Assembly (NCBI GenBank): GCA_951799445.1
Contig: OX637288.1
Location: 10,170,501-10,234,500, forward strand
Length of the DNA: 64,000 bases
Origin: Pseudisothecium myosuroides
Taxonomy: Eukaryota > Streptophyta > Bryopsida > Hypnales > Lembophyllaceae
Reading direction: 5' to 3'
Both the position numbers and the translations under genes were made by a program. Shown here one piece after another: positions 12,961 to 25,099 of the stretch (position 1 is its first letter; the number at the start of each line of letters is the position of its first letter). Below the pieces are notes generated by a model that did no database searches, was not told the origin of the DNA, and saw only the letters and a program-made list of their open reading frames with translations.

Positions 12961-14048
12961 TGACATTGAGGACATTCAAATGGAAGCCTTCAAGAATTTT
13001 GCTCTATTGAAGAATAGTGTATGGCTTGCAAGACTTGTATTTTGACCTTATCCAGTGGGTACTATCTTAGCTTTCTTATGCTTTATGCACATTCTCTATT
13101 TGGGACTCGAGGAGTGAGGCTTGATTGTGGTGGCCTTCCTTCTAATGTTGGATTTGATTGCTGTCAATTTTTCATCCTTGTCTCTGAAGGAACAAAACCA
13201 ATTTCTAACTCATCTCCATTGAGAAGGTGCAAGAGCATTTGAGGTTGCATTACCCTTATCAGCTCTCATTGTTGGAGACAAGAACTACCTTGATGTTGTG
13301 GGAATTTTTTTTTACAAATATAAATGGAAACATAGCCAATTGACCTAGTACTACCAATTCTAATCATCTATGTTTGAGTTCTTGAACCTCTACTATAGTG
13401 AGAGTTCTTTGGCATCTCTCTATTTGTGCTCTACATCATTTTAGTCCTTGATTCATAAGTGGGAGTGGTAAGAAGCATTCAAGAATGTTGTCAAGCAAGT
13501 AAACTAGCAAATTATAATTTGCCATGGAATGTCATAATGATTTGCCCATCATGTAACCATTTGATAGTTTCTATTTTATATTGAATGCAAGTGTCACAAT
13601 TTCATTCGGTACAATCTCATTTGTATAGTTTTTCATTTACTCATAGTTGGTAAAGTCTATTGACGTTTAAACATCTTCTTAATAAAACCTTGCACCTTGA
13701 TGAAACCTTTTTTTGTATTGTTGCATTGCAACAGACTCCGTTGCAATGGGCAATATATAAAAAAATTGTCCACAATTGCTAGATGCCTAGTTACATGAGT
13801 TGATCACTAGTGAAAAAGTTGGATGGATTGGTGACATTTGGAGTTAATGATCATGTTGCCTTAGGACATCAATTTCACTATATTGATGGTATATATTCCA
13901 TGGGCCAATTTGACATTTACACTAGATTGTTGTGCAAATAGATGTTCAAACTAATAAACAAATTGCTTTTCATCCACATTATATGTGTTCTTCTAAGCTA
14001 AGATGTCCACCTCCATTGTCCTTTCAGCTCTCTAGGGTATTTATTTTC
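12961..14048. other. TNL 3' flanking sequence shared with TNL-B
   Basis: 13018-13250 aligns with 35970-36180 and then 37190-37240, and 13555-13745 aligns with 37430-37483 and then ~38240-38330. The TNL-B side is interrupted by insertions that this side lacks. No gene is seen. Confidence 0.6.
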
Positions 14049-14335
14049 CATTAGATGAGATTTTGGGGTTGTAAGGGGTCACAAGTTCCCTTGAGTTCCC
14101 GGACTATGGGAACTACACCACATTGTAGTCTGACTTGGCCATGTCAGATAATAATATTTTATTGATTTAAAAAAAAATTGAATTCTTTTTTTGAATTCAT
14201 TAAAAATAAATAAAAATAAAAATAAAATTTCTAGCTTTCATATTCTAAAGCTAGATACAAAAAAATTCAATTGTGACCTTGATCACCCAAAATGGTCTAA
14301 AACAGCCCTCCAATGCCCTCCAAAAACATCTAATG
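14049..14335. mobile_element. MITE, CATTAGA-terminus family (copy 1)
   Basis: The inverted ends read CATTAGATGAG on the left and CATTAGATGTTTTTGGAGGG on the reverse-complemented right. The interior has a short imperfect palindrome (CTGACTTGGCCATGTCAG) and an AT-rich core. Related copies lie at 52665-52940 and 61737-61973. The target-site duplication was not resolved. Confidence 0.55.
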
Positions 14336-14849
14336 CTACTTCTTTCAAGGTCCATTTTCATTGAAGTGTGCCAATTTGACAAAATTGAAGTTGGACACAA
14401 TTGTTACAATTATCCCAAATTAATGAAGTGTTTGTTTAATAAGTTTAAAGTGGATTGGTGATTCAATGCTGTGCAATATGATCAATGGTAGTGCACAAAT
14501 TAATGTTCATTGCAACACATTAATTTGGTGTCAACCAGATTCTACCACTAAAAACAAAGGCATCCCTTCTCACCAACTAAACTTGGTCATCATTCCTTCT
14601 CACTCAAATTCTACTAAAACTTCAATAGGATGTTAGTCTAGTGAAGAGGGGAGGGAGAGTACAATGAACCAATGGTGCTCAACCTTAAGGGATCAAATCA
14701 ACTTTGATATCATCTCAATTCTTCAATTCTTCTTACACATTGTAGGACATTTTTGTAAGCAAAAGTGTGGGGATTATGCATTGTGACCAAACTCTCCAAG
14801 AATAGTGAATTCTAAATTCTAATTGTCCTTGCTTTTGCGCATCAGCATT

Positions 14850-15690
14850 GCTTTGGGTGCCACTCCAATATTTTGGTGGTGAAAAACGATGCCAGTACTT
14901 GACAGAATCTGATAGTTCTGATGGGATTCTATCTATATCCAGATTTTTGTGTCTGTTGAGTGTCTGCTCCTTCTTATTGTCACTTGTGCAGATTCTTGAC
15001 CCTAGTCAGAGTATTATTGTACATTTGTGCCATTTTGGATTATGATGAGGTTGTGAGTCTCTTAACGAATCTTGTAGCAACAAGATTACCAAGGAATGGA
15101 ATCTTTTGTTGATTGTTCATTTTTGAATTGCATTTCCAATCTGCTTAGCATGTGTGTTTCCTTCACAACATTTTGGAAGAGTCTATTTAGAAGCTATAAC
15201 ATATACATGACTCATTTTTTGTAACCCTGGTTCAGCACGTCATCCTTTGCCTTGTGCTAGTCATTTTGCTTGTCAAGTTGGTTGCTTGATTGGGAGGTGT
15301 AACTTTGTAAATCATCCAACAACATATGATTGTATTGAACAGATTTGCTATCAAGCCTCATGTGACTCCTGTTTTCTTATCTGCTGCGCATTCCATTGGA
15401 ATAGCCTGTGAATTAAGGTTTCTGGTGTGTACTTCTTGACTTGCAGATCTAGAAGGAATGATGTGTGGAACATTCATTAGCTGACAACTCTTGCGCCATT
15501 GGTACTGGCGAATCAACGAATTCATGAATGTTCTTGTTTCCTGGTCAGGTGATGCTTTTGGATGGGCTGAGTTGTGGGACTTTCTTGGTTGATCCTTGTC
15601 AAAATGGTTTACAATAGATGATGTCAGCACTGTTTCAACTCCGTGATTGAACCTCCAGTAAAAGCTTGCCAACACCTGTTCTTGACATTA
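14850..15690. repeat. Dispersed copy of the 3' part of the duplicated segment
   Basis: It is related to 7530-7580, 8040-8620 and 23160-24200 (shared GTGTCTGCTCCTT, CAGAGTATTATT, GAGGTTGTGAGTCTCTTAACG, TGACAACTCTTGCGCCATTG). The upstream GC-rich block and the middle part are missing, so this is a truncated or internally deleted copy. Confidence 0.65.
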
Positions 15691-16038
15691 CTCATTAGAT
15701 CAATCCCTACCTCGTCATTGAAACGGGGTTTGACATTTCACATTGAATTACAAAATTACTCCCAATGATGGAGAAGTCAATTTCAGTCTGGTAGCACTGC
15801 AATTCAGCTCAGTTTTACCACAAACCAAAATCTTATGTTTCATTCCATCTTCAGTTGCTTTTTTGTTGCCTTTTAGTCTTGTCTTTGAAGACGTTCTTTA
15901 ACTTCTAATTACTACAGATGTGTGTTTATGAAGCAACGAATTCCCTGGATCACATTATGGTACGTGGGGTCAAATTCTTTATCACCAAAATCAATGAAGA
16001 ACATGATTGCTTGTGCTGGTCAGATATAAAAAATATTA

Positions 16039-16655
16039 CTCCCTCTGTTTCTGAAAGAAACCCGGATTCTATCATTTGCTTCTGTTTCAATTTAAAACCT
16101 GGATTTTTGATTCTTTCAAAAATCAAATGTTGAATGATGATGGAGAGGGACATGCTCAATGGCATCTTCCTCTGGAGGCATGAATTCATGATCACATTGC
16201 AATTGCATTACTATTTCATAAGGAGTCTTCATTCTAAGGAGCTACATTGGACTGGAGGACCAAGCAACTGTACGTAGTATTGATCAAAATTATAATTTAG
16301 CCATATCCTACTCTACGCAGGCTGAAGTCAAAATTCACGTATTTGTCACCATTGCTGGACAAATTACAAGACTTCTAGCAACTTACTCCCAAAAGATGAG
16401 CACCATAGGGCATTCACTCCAGATCGTTTCGTGATTCCAGAGAGTTTCTGCGACAAAGCATCGACAATGTTCTGGAGGCTTCTTAAATAAGTGTGTAACC
16501 TCTCTGAAAAGACCATTGCTTCTTTGAAAAGCGCACTACCTCTCATATAAGCATGTTACCTCTCCAAAAAGCGCATTTAAGCTCTTCAACTCCCGCAATT
16601 GGCCTTAAGTTTGCACATTTTCTGAAACCCGGGTTTCTTTCAGAAACAGAGGGAG
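16039..16655. mobile_element. Stowaway-type MITE, 617 bp, TA target site
   Basis: The left end CTCCCTCTGTTTCTGAAAGA and the right end are inverted repeats extending into AAACCCGG. TA flanks both sides (16037-16038 and 16656-16657). Size, TA duplication and CTCCCTC terminus fit Stowaway. It has no coding capacity. Confidence 0.85.
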
Positions 16656-17094
16656 TAGAACAACAATGGTTCCCATATGTTCTACTCAAAACTACTAAAA
16701 TAATTTGAGACCCAAGTTGGGTCTCTTGGTTCTTTAGTGTTTCAGCTGTAGGTACAGAGAAGGATTGGAAACATTCAAGACGGAGAGTGAAATGAATTGG
16801 TTTAGCTTGCTATCAAGGCTTTTGTGGGGGCTTTTTGGAGCCAAATTGCACCAAAAAAATAATAATTTGGCTAAAAAATGGCAACAAACAATGAAATCTT
16901 TTGCCAAAAAACTTCAAATCAAAAAAAAATCTTAGATGAAATCTCCTAATTATGATGAAAATAGAATTATAAACATGTGATATGTACTAATGTGATCTTT
17001 TCTATCCGATATGTGGATAAATGTTGGAATTTGGAGCACCGCTATGACATTTTGTATTGCCACTTTGGCACTTCATAAAAAATGAAAAAAAAGC
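16656..17094. other. Intergenic, no gene seen
   Basis: AT-rich sequence without a recognisable gene or repeat boundary. Confidence 0.4.
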
Positions 17095-17395
17095 CCTTCT
17101 TGCCATCCTTATCATGTTTTGCAAGTCATTTTGTTTGAGAAGTTGGTTGCTTGATTGAGACAATGATTGAATTGTGACTTTCTTCAACATCCACCAACAA
17201 ATGTTGTAATTGAACAACTTTGCTCATGTTCTTATGTGTGCGAGTAGTTTATGTTTTCTTATCACGCTCTGTAGTCTAGTTTGGTATTTTCTGTGCATTA
17301 AGAATTTGGTTTCTAATATATCCAAGTAGGCATACCAAAAAGGAATGATGTGTGGAACATTAATTTGCTATTAGCATCTGTGTTGATACAACCTT
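17095..17395. repeat. Short dispersed repeat copy
   Basis: It is related to 8640-8760 and to 38270-38445 plus 39956-40050 (GAAGTTGGTTGCTTGATTG, ATGATGTGTGGAACATT). It gives the uninterrupted target sequence used to size the insertions at 38451-39954. Confidence 0.65.
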
Positions 17396-17959
17396 AATGC
17401 TCATATGATAACTAAGGTAAACCAATCCATCACTATCCCCTGGCCAGTCTTATTATCCTTTATTTGGCCCCAATTCTGCCCATTCAAACATTCAAACTTG
17501 TCCAAAAATATCCAAATTTGTTGAATCTTATGACAAAATCAATTCATTAATGTCAAAAGGGGGTAACATGCCAATGTTTGATTGGTGAATATTTAAGTGC
17601 CATTAGATACAAGAAAAAGCAATTATGGTTTGTTTCTGGAACATTTATGATCCCACTCTCCAAGCGGTTTTGTAATTTCAAGGCATAGCACTTTAAAAAT
17701 TTACAAAAATTACAATTTTGATCAAAAAATTATAATTCCACTTATGTTTGATTCATAAAACAAGCGCACACCTATGAAAATTATATGCCCCTTTTGGAGT
17801 TGGTTCCAAGATAGTTAGATTGCAAATCAAGGTGATAATAGGCTTGTCTACCTTTCTGTTATGAGTTGTGAAGAGAATTGGCGCAGGGTCTCTTTTAAGC
17901 GGATCAAAGCATTTTTTTAACAAATTTTCAAGGAAGAAGAAAGGGAGACACATCCAACA

Positions 17960-18546
17960 CAATTTGATTTGTAATTTTTAGACTAAAATTGAATTAGATA
18001 TGATTTTCTAAAGCTCACAGCAATAGGGTGCTCTTAAAGGCCATAGGTGCTACTATTAAATGTCAAACAATTGTCCATCAATGGTACAAATAGAGTCCAA
18101 AAATGAAGGCATGCAAACCTTAAACTTGAACATGGTGCATGTAATTGCCTAGGATGGCACAAAGTATCCCACCACTCCTAACTCCATATTATTTACACTA
18201 AAATATTGTCTACTTTCAAATCAAACGTAGTCCCCAACCACTCAGAATATTGTGCAACCATAAACTCTAATTGACACTAATTCATCATTAGACTGCTTTT
18301 CATCCCTGTAGTAACAATTCATGGTCCAATAGTAGGGGCAATTTTTACACAGGCAGAATATGGACAGGCTAACTTAGTTGAAAATTTGTTGTTAGTACAG
18401 CACAAAAATGACCCATCTAAAGAACCTTCACCAACATTTCACAACTCAAATGGAGTGCAATCTGACCACGCTTGCACAAATTAAAGCCCTGAATTTGTAA
18501 TGAAGAAGTCAATGGAATCTACCACTTGATGAGCTACTAATCATCT
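17960..18546. repeat. Duplicated 3' flank of the eIF2A locus
   Basis: Colinear with 52960-53520 (AATTGTCCATCAATGGT, AATGAAGGCATGCAAACCTT, GTAACAATTCATGG). The duplication that made the pseudogene therefore includes about 0.6 kb beyond the gene end. Confidence 0.7.
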
Positions 18547-21500
18547 TCATGATGCTCCACCTTCCTCTTTCTTCTTTTGACGGGGTTTCTGATTCTTCGA
18601 GGCGCTCTTGCTGAGACCGGATGACCTGTTATTATGAGCATCCCACTTAAAAGGATCAACAGGCATAGACAAACGTGCTGAGAACAAAATCCAGATATTG
18701 ACATACAATGACTCCCAAAAGTAGTTGGCCACCCTAAAAATCGCTCTCATAAATTGAGAAATTGGAATTATGAAGTGAAATTTAGACATGTTGTATGAAA
18801 GGAATTCTACCCTCCTGTGTAATTTCACTTTAAATGGACTACATTTAGACCTATTATTAATTGAATGAAATTTCTATGGAATTTTTTTTTTGTGAGAAGT
18901 CAAAATGTCCCATTTCTTTTTATAGGAAGAATGTACATCTTGACAAGAATCACATGTTACAAGTTTCATGAATTTTGGATTTTTATTGATTGAGATATAA
19001 TTGACTGAAATTTGACCCCACAATTTTGTTTTTTTAATTTTTCACTCCATAAAAATTGCAATTTATTTTTTAAAGTTGCACAGTTTTGCATACATATACA
19101 TATGACCTTGGACAAAACATAAGTTTGAAAGATTCTGTTCATCATCAAAATATGGACTTTGAAGCACTTAGGGACAAAATATCACAAGATTATTGTAAAG
19201 AAAAAGATTACTTATGGTCAGATTATTGCTTACCCTGCCCCCGCTTTGGACGATGGATTCTCCATTCCAAACAACTGCAAGCAAAAAAGAAATCATATTG
19301 TATTAAGTGAATGACACAAGAGAATTATAGTCCTAAAGTTTGCAATATTTTGAGGCCCAAAATGATTTCAAAGTACTCTTTTTCAGAACAAGGCTAAAAT
19401 CTTAATCTTTCCTTATCCTTTAATGAAATCCAACTTTAGTTAACTTGTTTGAATATATCCTCCTAAGTTATTATATTAATAATCTTATTCTATTGCAAGA
19501 TCATAGGACCTAAACTTCAATTTTGTAGACCTTCCAAGGTGAAGTTTCATTGCCAATAAGCGTGACACCAACAAAAAATATTGACAAAATTATGTCCCCC
19601 GGAACCATTTTTAATGAATGACAAAAGTGTAAACAACAAGTTAGAGGCAATGAACGGGAAGTACTGGCATCTAGTTACGACCTAGCCGAATTTTTTTGAA
19701 GATTTCCAAATGGCATAGAAATGTTTAGGATGGGTTACCGAATGAAAAAATAATATTTTCGGAAATGGACCGGGTAGGAAAATTAAACCTTGGCAATTTG
19801 GCCGTCCGTCCTAGGGATATATAGGAAAATTACCAATGTAAATACCTTTTTCTTGGTGGGTAGCCGACTAGTCATATACTTTCTAGGATTTTTTTTTAAT
19901 GTGTACAGAGTATACTTATATTCTTATAAAGTTATAAGTCTATCACACATTCACACCAACTCACCAATTATCCTTTGTTAAGAGGCATCAGCAATGAATG
20001 GCTTTTACTCACTGTCAATCTGTAAAAGTGTGAAATTGAAAATCTGCAGTGCTAACCAGCCTCCGGAAAATACTTGGACCCTCTTTGGGATCCTTGTATT
20101 TTTAGAAGGCTACATCCTTGGCCGTAGTTTGGTAGGGGCTTAACCAAATTCAATTCCTGCCGAGGATACATCAAACAAAAAAGTGGGGAGTAGAAATAAA
20201 ACTCCCCCACGAAAACAAAAAACTGACTCTATTTTCCACATTCAGGAAAATGGCCAAATGGAAATGTAGAAATTCAGCAAATTGCCTAATGAAATTTCAA
20301 AATGTAGGATTGCAACCGGAAAAAAATCCACTTCTCAGGCTGACTTCCGAGTAAAATTGAAAAAAACCGAGCCAGCTTCAAGAATGAAGGAAATGGTCCG
20401 TTTCCTGTAAGGATACTTCCCGGACAGTGGTTAGAGGACTCACTCAAAGGTACAGCTCCTTCATGGCAGCCATCGCTTGTCAGAAAGTGCAATCGTGTCT
20501 CTCCATAATAACTTTGATTCATTTTGTCAACATCCGACTGAGCCAACACCAGAACGCCGGTGGAACCTTTGTTCCACATTAGTGGAGTTGTGTTTGACTT
20601 GAAAAAACTTCGTCTAGCAACTGCTTCCGCTTGACTAACATTTGCAAGTTCAAGTATGCGGACATTAGCTGGAGCACCCTAGCAAATGAGAAATATCATG
20701 AGTTGCACTAGGTTGATCATTTCCACAAGTAAAGACAAGATTCACAGATACCAAGAAGTTTATTGTTTTAACTTCACCAATTTCAATCAGAAACAATGCC
20801 GCAGGGAAGTCACGCAGAAGATTCATTAGCCAAGATGGCAGGAAGCGCGGCAAATCCACCAACCTTAATCTCAGGCATGTATGCAACAATATGTGAAGCA
20901 GGTGACTGTGCCAATTGAACTCCTTCGATTCCTGGCAACCTAAGCTTATCAACGATGCCTTTTCAAAAATCATACCCATCAAAAATGTGTGCTTCGTTTG
21001 TCACCAACCGACATGCCACACTTTCATCCTCGCTGAATTGAATGACTGACCTGATGTAGAAACAACGAAATCAATCACAACATTCTAGAACACTATACAG
21101 CTTGCAACCTTTTCCTTGTAGCGCAAAAAGAGTCCAGAACACTAACTTCTTGAAGAACTACCCCACTCTTGAAGCAGTTTATTCCATTCTCAAGCATGCA
21201 TTCATTGTGAATGAGCCCACTTTGCAAACATGCCGACTAAGGACTAGACAAAAAAGGAAGCAAAGAATCCTAATTTGAGCCACACCCTAAACCTTCATAG
21301 ACATAACATGAGCTCAAGATCGAGCACAAATAGAATCCAAATTCCTTTCCTTGGCTTCATGGATGCCAAGTAAGCTCCTCAAGAATGTTGAGATGTGCTA
21401 CATCCCGCAATCAGGATGTTATGATGTTACGTGCTAATAAAGGAAATAATAGAATTTACATTTTTGGAGCTATTCATTGTTGAAAGACAAGCAAGAATTC

Positions 21501-21612
21501 CAAGACAAGACCAAACTGACCATGTGGCTTTGGTGATGGCTTTCTGGAATTGTTGAAGAGCGATAGACCCCATTTTCAAATCTCTCAGAGTCAAATTTTT
21601 ATTGCTCAAAAA
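18547..21612 (-). pseudogene. Truncated eIF2A pseudogene
   Basis: A duplicate of the eIF2A gene at 53752-59546. Preserved pieces are the last exon (18547-18625, 79 nt as in the parent), the penultimate exon (~19235-19275), parent exon 4 (20444-20678, 235 nt, frame intact, reading MWNKGSTGVLVLAQSDVDK), parent exon 3 (~20866-21052) and the 3' part of parent exon 2 (~21522-21612). At ~19545 the intron jumps from sequence matching ~54637 to sequence matching ~57218, deleting parent exons 5-11. In the exon 3 copy, Ser (TCA) of the HDFSKG motif is TGA. The 5' end, including the start codon, is absent. It cannot encode full eIF2A. Confidence 0.85.
19648..20429. mobile_element. hAT-like non-autonomous element, 782 bp, 8-bp TSD
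   Basis: It interrupts the pseudogene intron. GTTAGAGG is repeated at 19640-19647 and 20430-20437, while the parent has a single copy near 57314-57321. The ends are imperfect inverted repeats (CAATGAACGGGAAGTA and CACTGTCCGGGAAGTA). An 8-bp duplication and CA..TG ends fit hAT. No transposase frame is present. Confidence 0.75.
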
Positions 21613-21614
21613 CT

Positions 21615-24245
21615 TCCTATTGCTAAAAAACTCAGTTGGAATTATTAGTTTTGACAATGTATGAGCCAAATCACCACATTTGTAAACCTAACAAATATTG
21701 CAAAATGTATAGAAAATTGCATTTCTAATGGCATTCCAATAGACTTCAAACATTTTGTATAAGGCCACAAATCGCATTCTAATATAGTCAAACTTCTATA
21801 CTTGTTACCTCAATAAATTTTAAAATCTCATATATGTCACAGAACTTCATCCCCTTTCAAGATCTTCAAGGAGAATTTCATCCCCTTTCAAAATCTTCAA
21901 AGACAAATGTTAGGCATCAAATGTTACTAATTCTACAAAACATCATTTGTAAGAATACCGTTCTATGCGTTAGAATAGTCCAAAGACTAATAAGTTAGAA
22001 TACATATTTTTGTTGTTGCCTCAAAATTGATTAGTTCATTATATACCATTTGTTAATCCTTGGAGTACAAACCTCCAAAATTGATTAGTTCATTATATAT
22101 CAATTGTTATAGGCGGACAAACTTGCTCAACTGGCAATGTATGATTTTAGGGTCAAACTTGTGGAATTTCACATAGTTCTTGATTTCAAATGTTTTAGAG
22201 CTTGTTTGAGATTACATAGTTCCAATAATTGCCTTTCTCTATTATTTTTTTATTTTTATTTCCAAAATTGTCAAATTCTTGTGACAATTTGAAGGTAGCA
22301 TAGCATATTGAAAGCTTAAAATACACCACTTTTGAAGTTTCTACTGAAATTTCTCTTATTAGTATGAGCTCAAGGAGTCACACGGAGTACATCATGGTGC
22401 TTATTACTATCATCTCCAATTTGTTTAAGAATATCATCTTATTTCTAGCATTTTTGTAATTGCTATAATATTTTTAAATAAATTATTTAATAGCATCATA
22501 TATACTTCATTTTAATGTTTTTAATTATTAATTATGAAAAAAGTGAAGTTCCATTTCGGATATATATTACTACATGAGATAAAATAATTAAAAAAATTTA
22601 AAGCTCTATTTTAATTCACAAAACTAATGAAGTTTGACCAAATCAGAACCCCAGCCCACCCGGTTCTGCAGAACTCCCGCCTTGTGGCCGGCTCCGCTCA
22701 ACGAGTTTCGTCCGTCGGGTTTCATCCATTGGGTCGGCTCCGCGCCGCTCCAACTATGTGCGTGGGACTTCTGTGTGCAGCTGTCTTTCGCCCTGTTTCA
22801 CCACCCTCGGGCGTTCAATTCTTCACCATGTTGGCACTTCACCATGTTGTGAGTTCCTCGTGCTTTGCTTTGCTTGTTGCTTAGAGTTTTCATTCTGTTG
22901 GGGTTCGAATCATATGCAGCTTCGAGCTTAGTTTTGTGCGGGAGGGTTTGTACTGTACTAGGGTTTGTACCGACCTTTTCGTCGGTATGAGCGTGTTCGG
23001 TATGCAGAAGTTGTGCGCTTCTGGGATTCAAAGGTCGCGCTTATTAGTGCTTATTAGTGCTTGCTCGTAGTTTATTGCGACGGATTTGCGGATATGTTGG
23101 ATGTTCCCTGTTCGGTGCGTAGGGTTTGAACTAGTACAGTGTCGGAGATGTGTGTCTGCTCCTTGCTGTTGTCACTGGTGCGGATTTTCAACCCTAATCA
23201 GAGTACTATTGGACATTTTGTGCCGTTTTGATTTATTGTGTGATATTGGTGATTTCAATTTGACCTCGTTCTCGTACTGTATACTAGACTCAGAGAGCGT
23301 CGGAAGGACAAATGGCTGGTTAGGTTAGTAGTTACCAAGTACTTCGAAAGCTTGGATTTTTTGCAGAGTCCTTACGACTTAGCAAATTTGCTTTGGAATG
23401 ATTACGTGTAGTTAATTCAGTCAGCGTGTGATGGATTTGAAGCATGGTTGTCGGTATGACCAAACGAATACAATTGCATGTCCATTGTGTAGCAGTGTTT
23501 GGTCTTTAGAAATTTTACCCTGCTGTTTATGTTATTTCTAGATGTAAATCGTTAATTGGTGTATTGCCAAAGGTGGTGCTACTTTGTTTAACGGTAGACG
23601 ATATTGACCTGATGCCATCTCCTTAACTAATTCCTGTTAGCAACACCAACACATCTATTCATGCACTTGGATATGATCAGGTTGTGAGCCTCTGAACGAA
23701 TCTTGTAGCGACTGGTTTACCGACAAACAGAATCTTTTGTTGATTTTTCATTTTTGAATTGCGTTTTTGATCTGCTTAGCCTGTGTGTTTCCTTCATAAC
23801 ATTTTGGAAGAGTCTGTTTAGAAGCTGTAGTGACACATTCGAAGATTCATTTTCTGGTAACCCTGGTTCAGCTCGCCACCCCTTGCCATGTTGTGCTAGT
23901 CGTTTTGCTTGTCAAGTCGGACGCTTGATTGGGAGATGTGACTTTGCGTGGCATCCAACAGAATATAATTTTATTGAACAAATTTGCTGAAATGCCTACG
24001 ACTCGTTTGCTCTTTGCAATCCAATTCGTATCTATTGCCTCTGAAATAAGAAATCGGTTTCCGGTGTGTATATATAGGCCTGCAGATCTAGAGGAAATGA
24101 CGTGTGGAACGTCCATCAGCTGGCAACTCTTTGAGCCACTGCTTCTGGCAAAAAGATCGATAGTTTCATGAATGTTCTTGTTTCCGTGTAAGGTGATGCT
24201 TTGGATTTGTTTTGAGAAAGTTATGGACATTCTTGTTTTTCAGGT
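21615..24245. repeat. Segmental duplication, copy 2 (partner at 5940-8640)
   Basis: Colinear with copy 1, including the GC-rich block at 22627-23060. It begins immediately where eIF2A pseudogene homology stops (~21612) and ends where a TTAA-family element fragment begins. It has no conserved open frame with copy 1. Confidence 0.75.
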
Positions 24246-24249
24246 AGTT

Positions 24250-24817
24250 ATTAGAGCATCTTCTTGAAAAAAATAACTTGTAGGAGTCATTTCTGAATGC
24301 AATTTTTTCAGTTTTTTTTTACTTTGCATGGTTTAGTTTACATGCTAGAACAATCTCACCATTGGAATTAGTGCATTTTAATTCCATCTAAAAAATATTA
24401 ATATTTTAGATTTTCCTTCTATCTCATACCTATTTCTACTTAACAAATTTTTTTAAAATGAAAATTAAGTTTTTTTGAATTTTTTTTTCCCTAGACTCTC
24501 AACTCAATTCTCCACTATAAACATTTAGAGCTCAAAATTCTGTAGTGCAAAAATTAAGTTAAAAATGTTCAAAGTCAAAAAATGTAGTCCCGCAATGTGC
24601 TGAAAAACTTGCTTTTTTCCACTTTAAATGCAGATATCTTGCAATCTGTGTGGTCAAAAATTCTGAAAAATTTTCCACACTTTTTTATACTAGTTACATG
24701 TAAGATCTTGCAGTTAGATGTGAAAAAAAAACAGTTAAATTTTTTTTTACTCTTTGCTATAGAAATGGCAGTTTTGAGTGTTTTTTGGCAGAAAAACGGC
24801 CTTGATCCTTTAGGGGT
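24250..24817 (-). mobile_element. Truncated TTAA-family element, minus orientation
   Basis: The right end reads CCTTTAGGGG followed by TTAA at 24818-24821. The interior matches, in reverse, the element at 45297-46200 (e.g. AGACTCTCAACTCAA near 24493 against TTGAGTTGAGAGTC near 45606). The opposite terminus is missing at ~24250. Confidence 0.65.
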
Positions 24818-25099
24818 TAAAGTAAAAAAGAATTTGAAATTTTGAAGTTTTCTTTTATGTAAGTGTGTTACTTGTCCAAGAATTGTTGGAAAAATCTAAT
24901 TTCTCAATTAGTTATGATAATTTTTGAAGTGTATGAACATTTATCAGAGCCACTGTAGAGGGAAGGCAAGGCATGTAACTTAAGTTACCACAGCTGGACC
25001 CTGCCCTTTGATTAGTACTTCTAAACCTGAGAAGGGCGCCCATTCCCTAATTTGAGGAACTCAATTATTCACAATTATTTGAACTCAATTATTTGGTCC

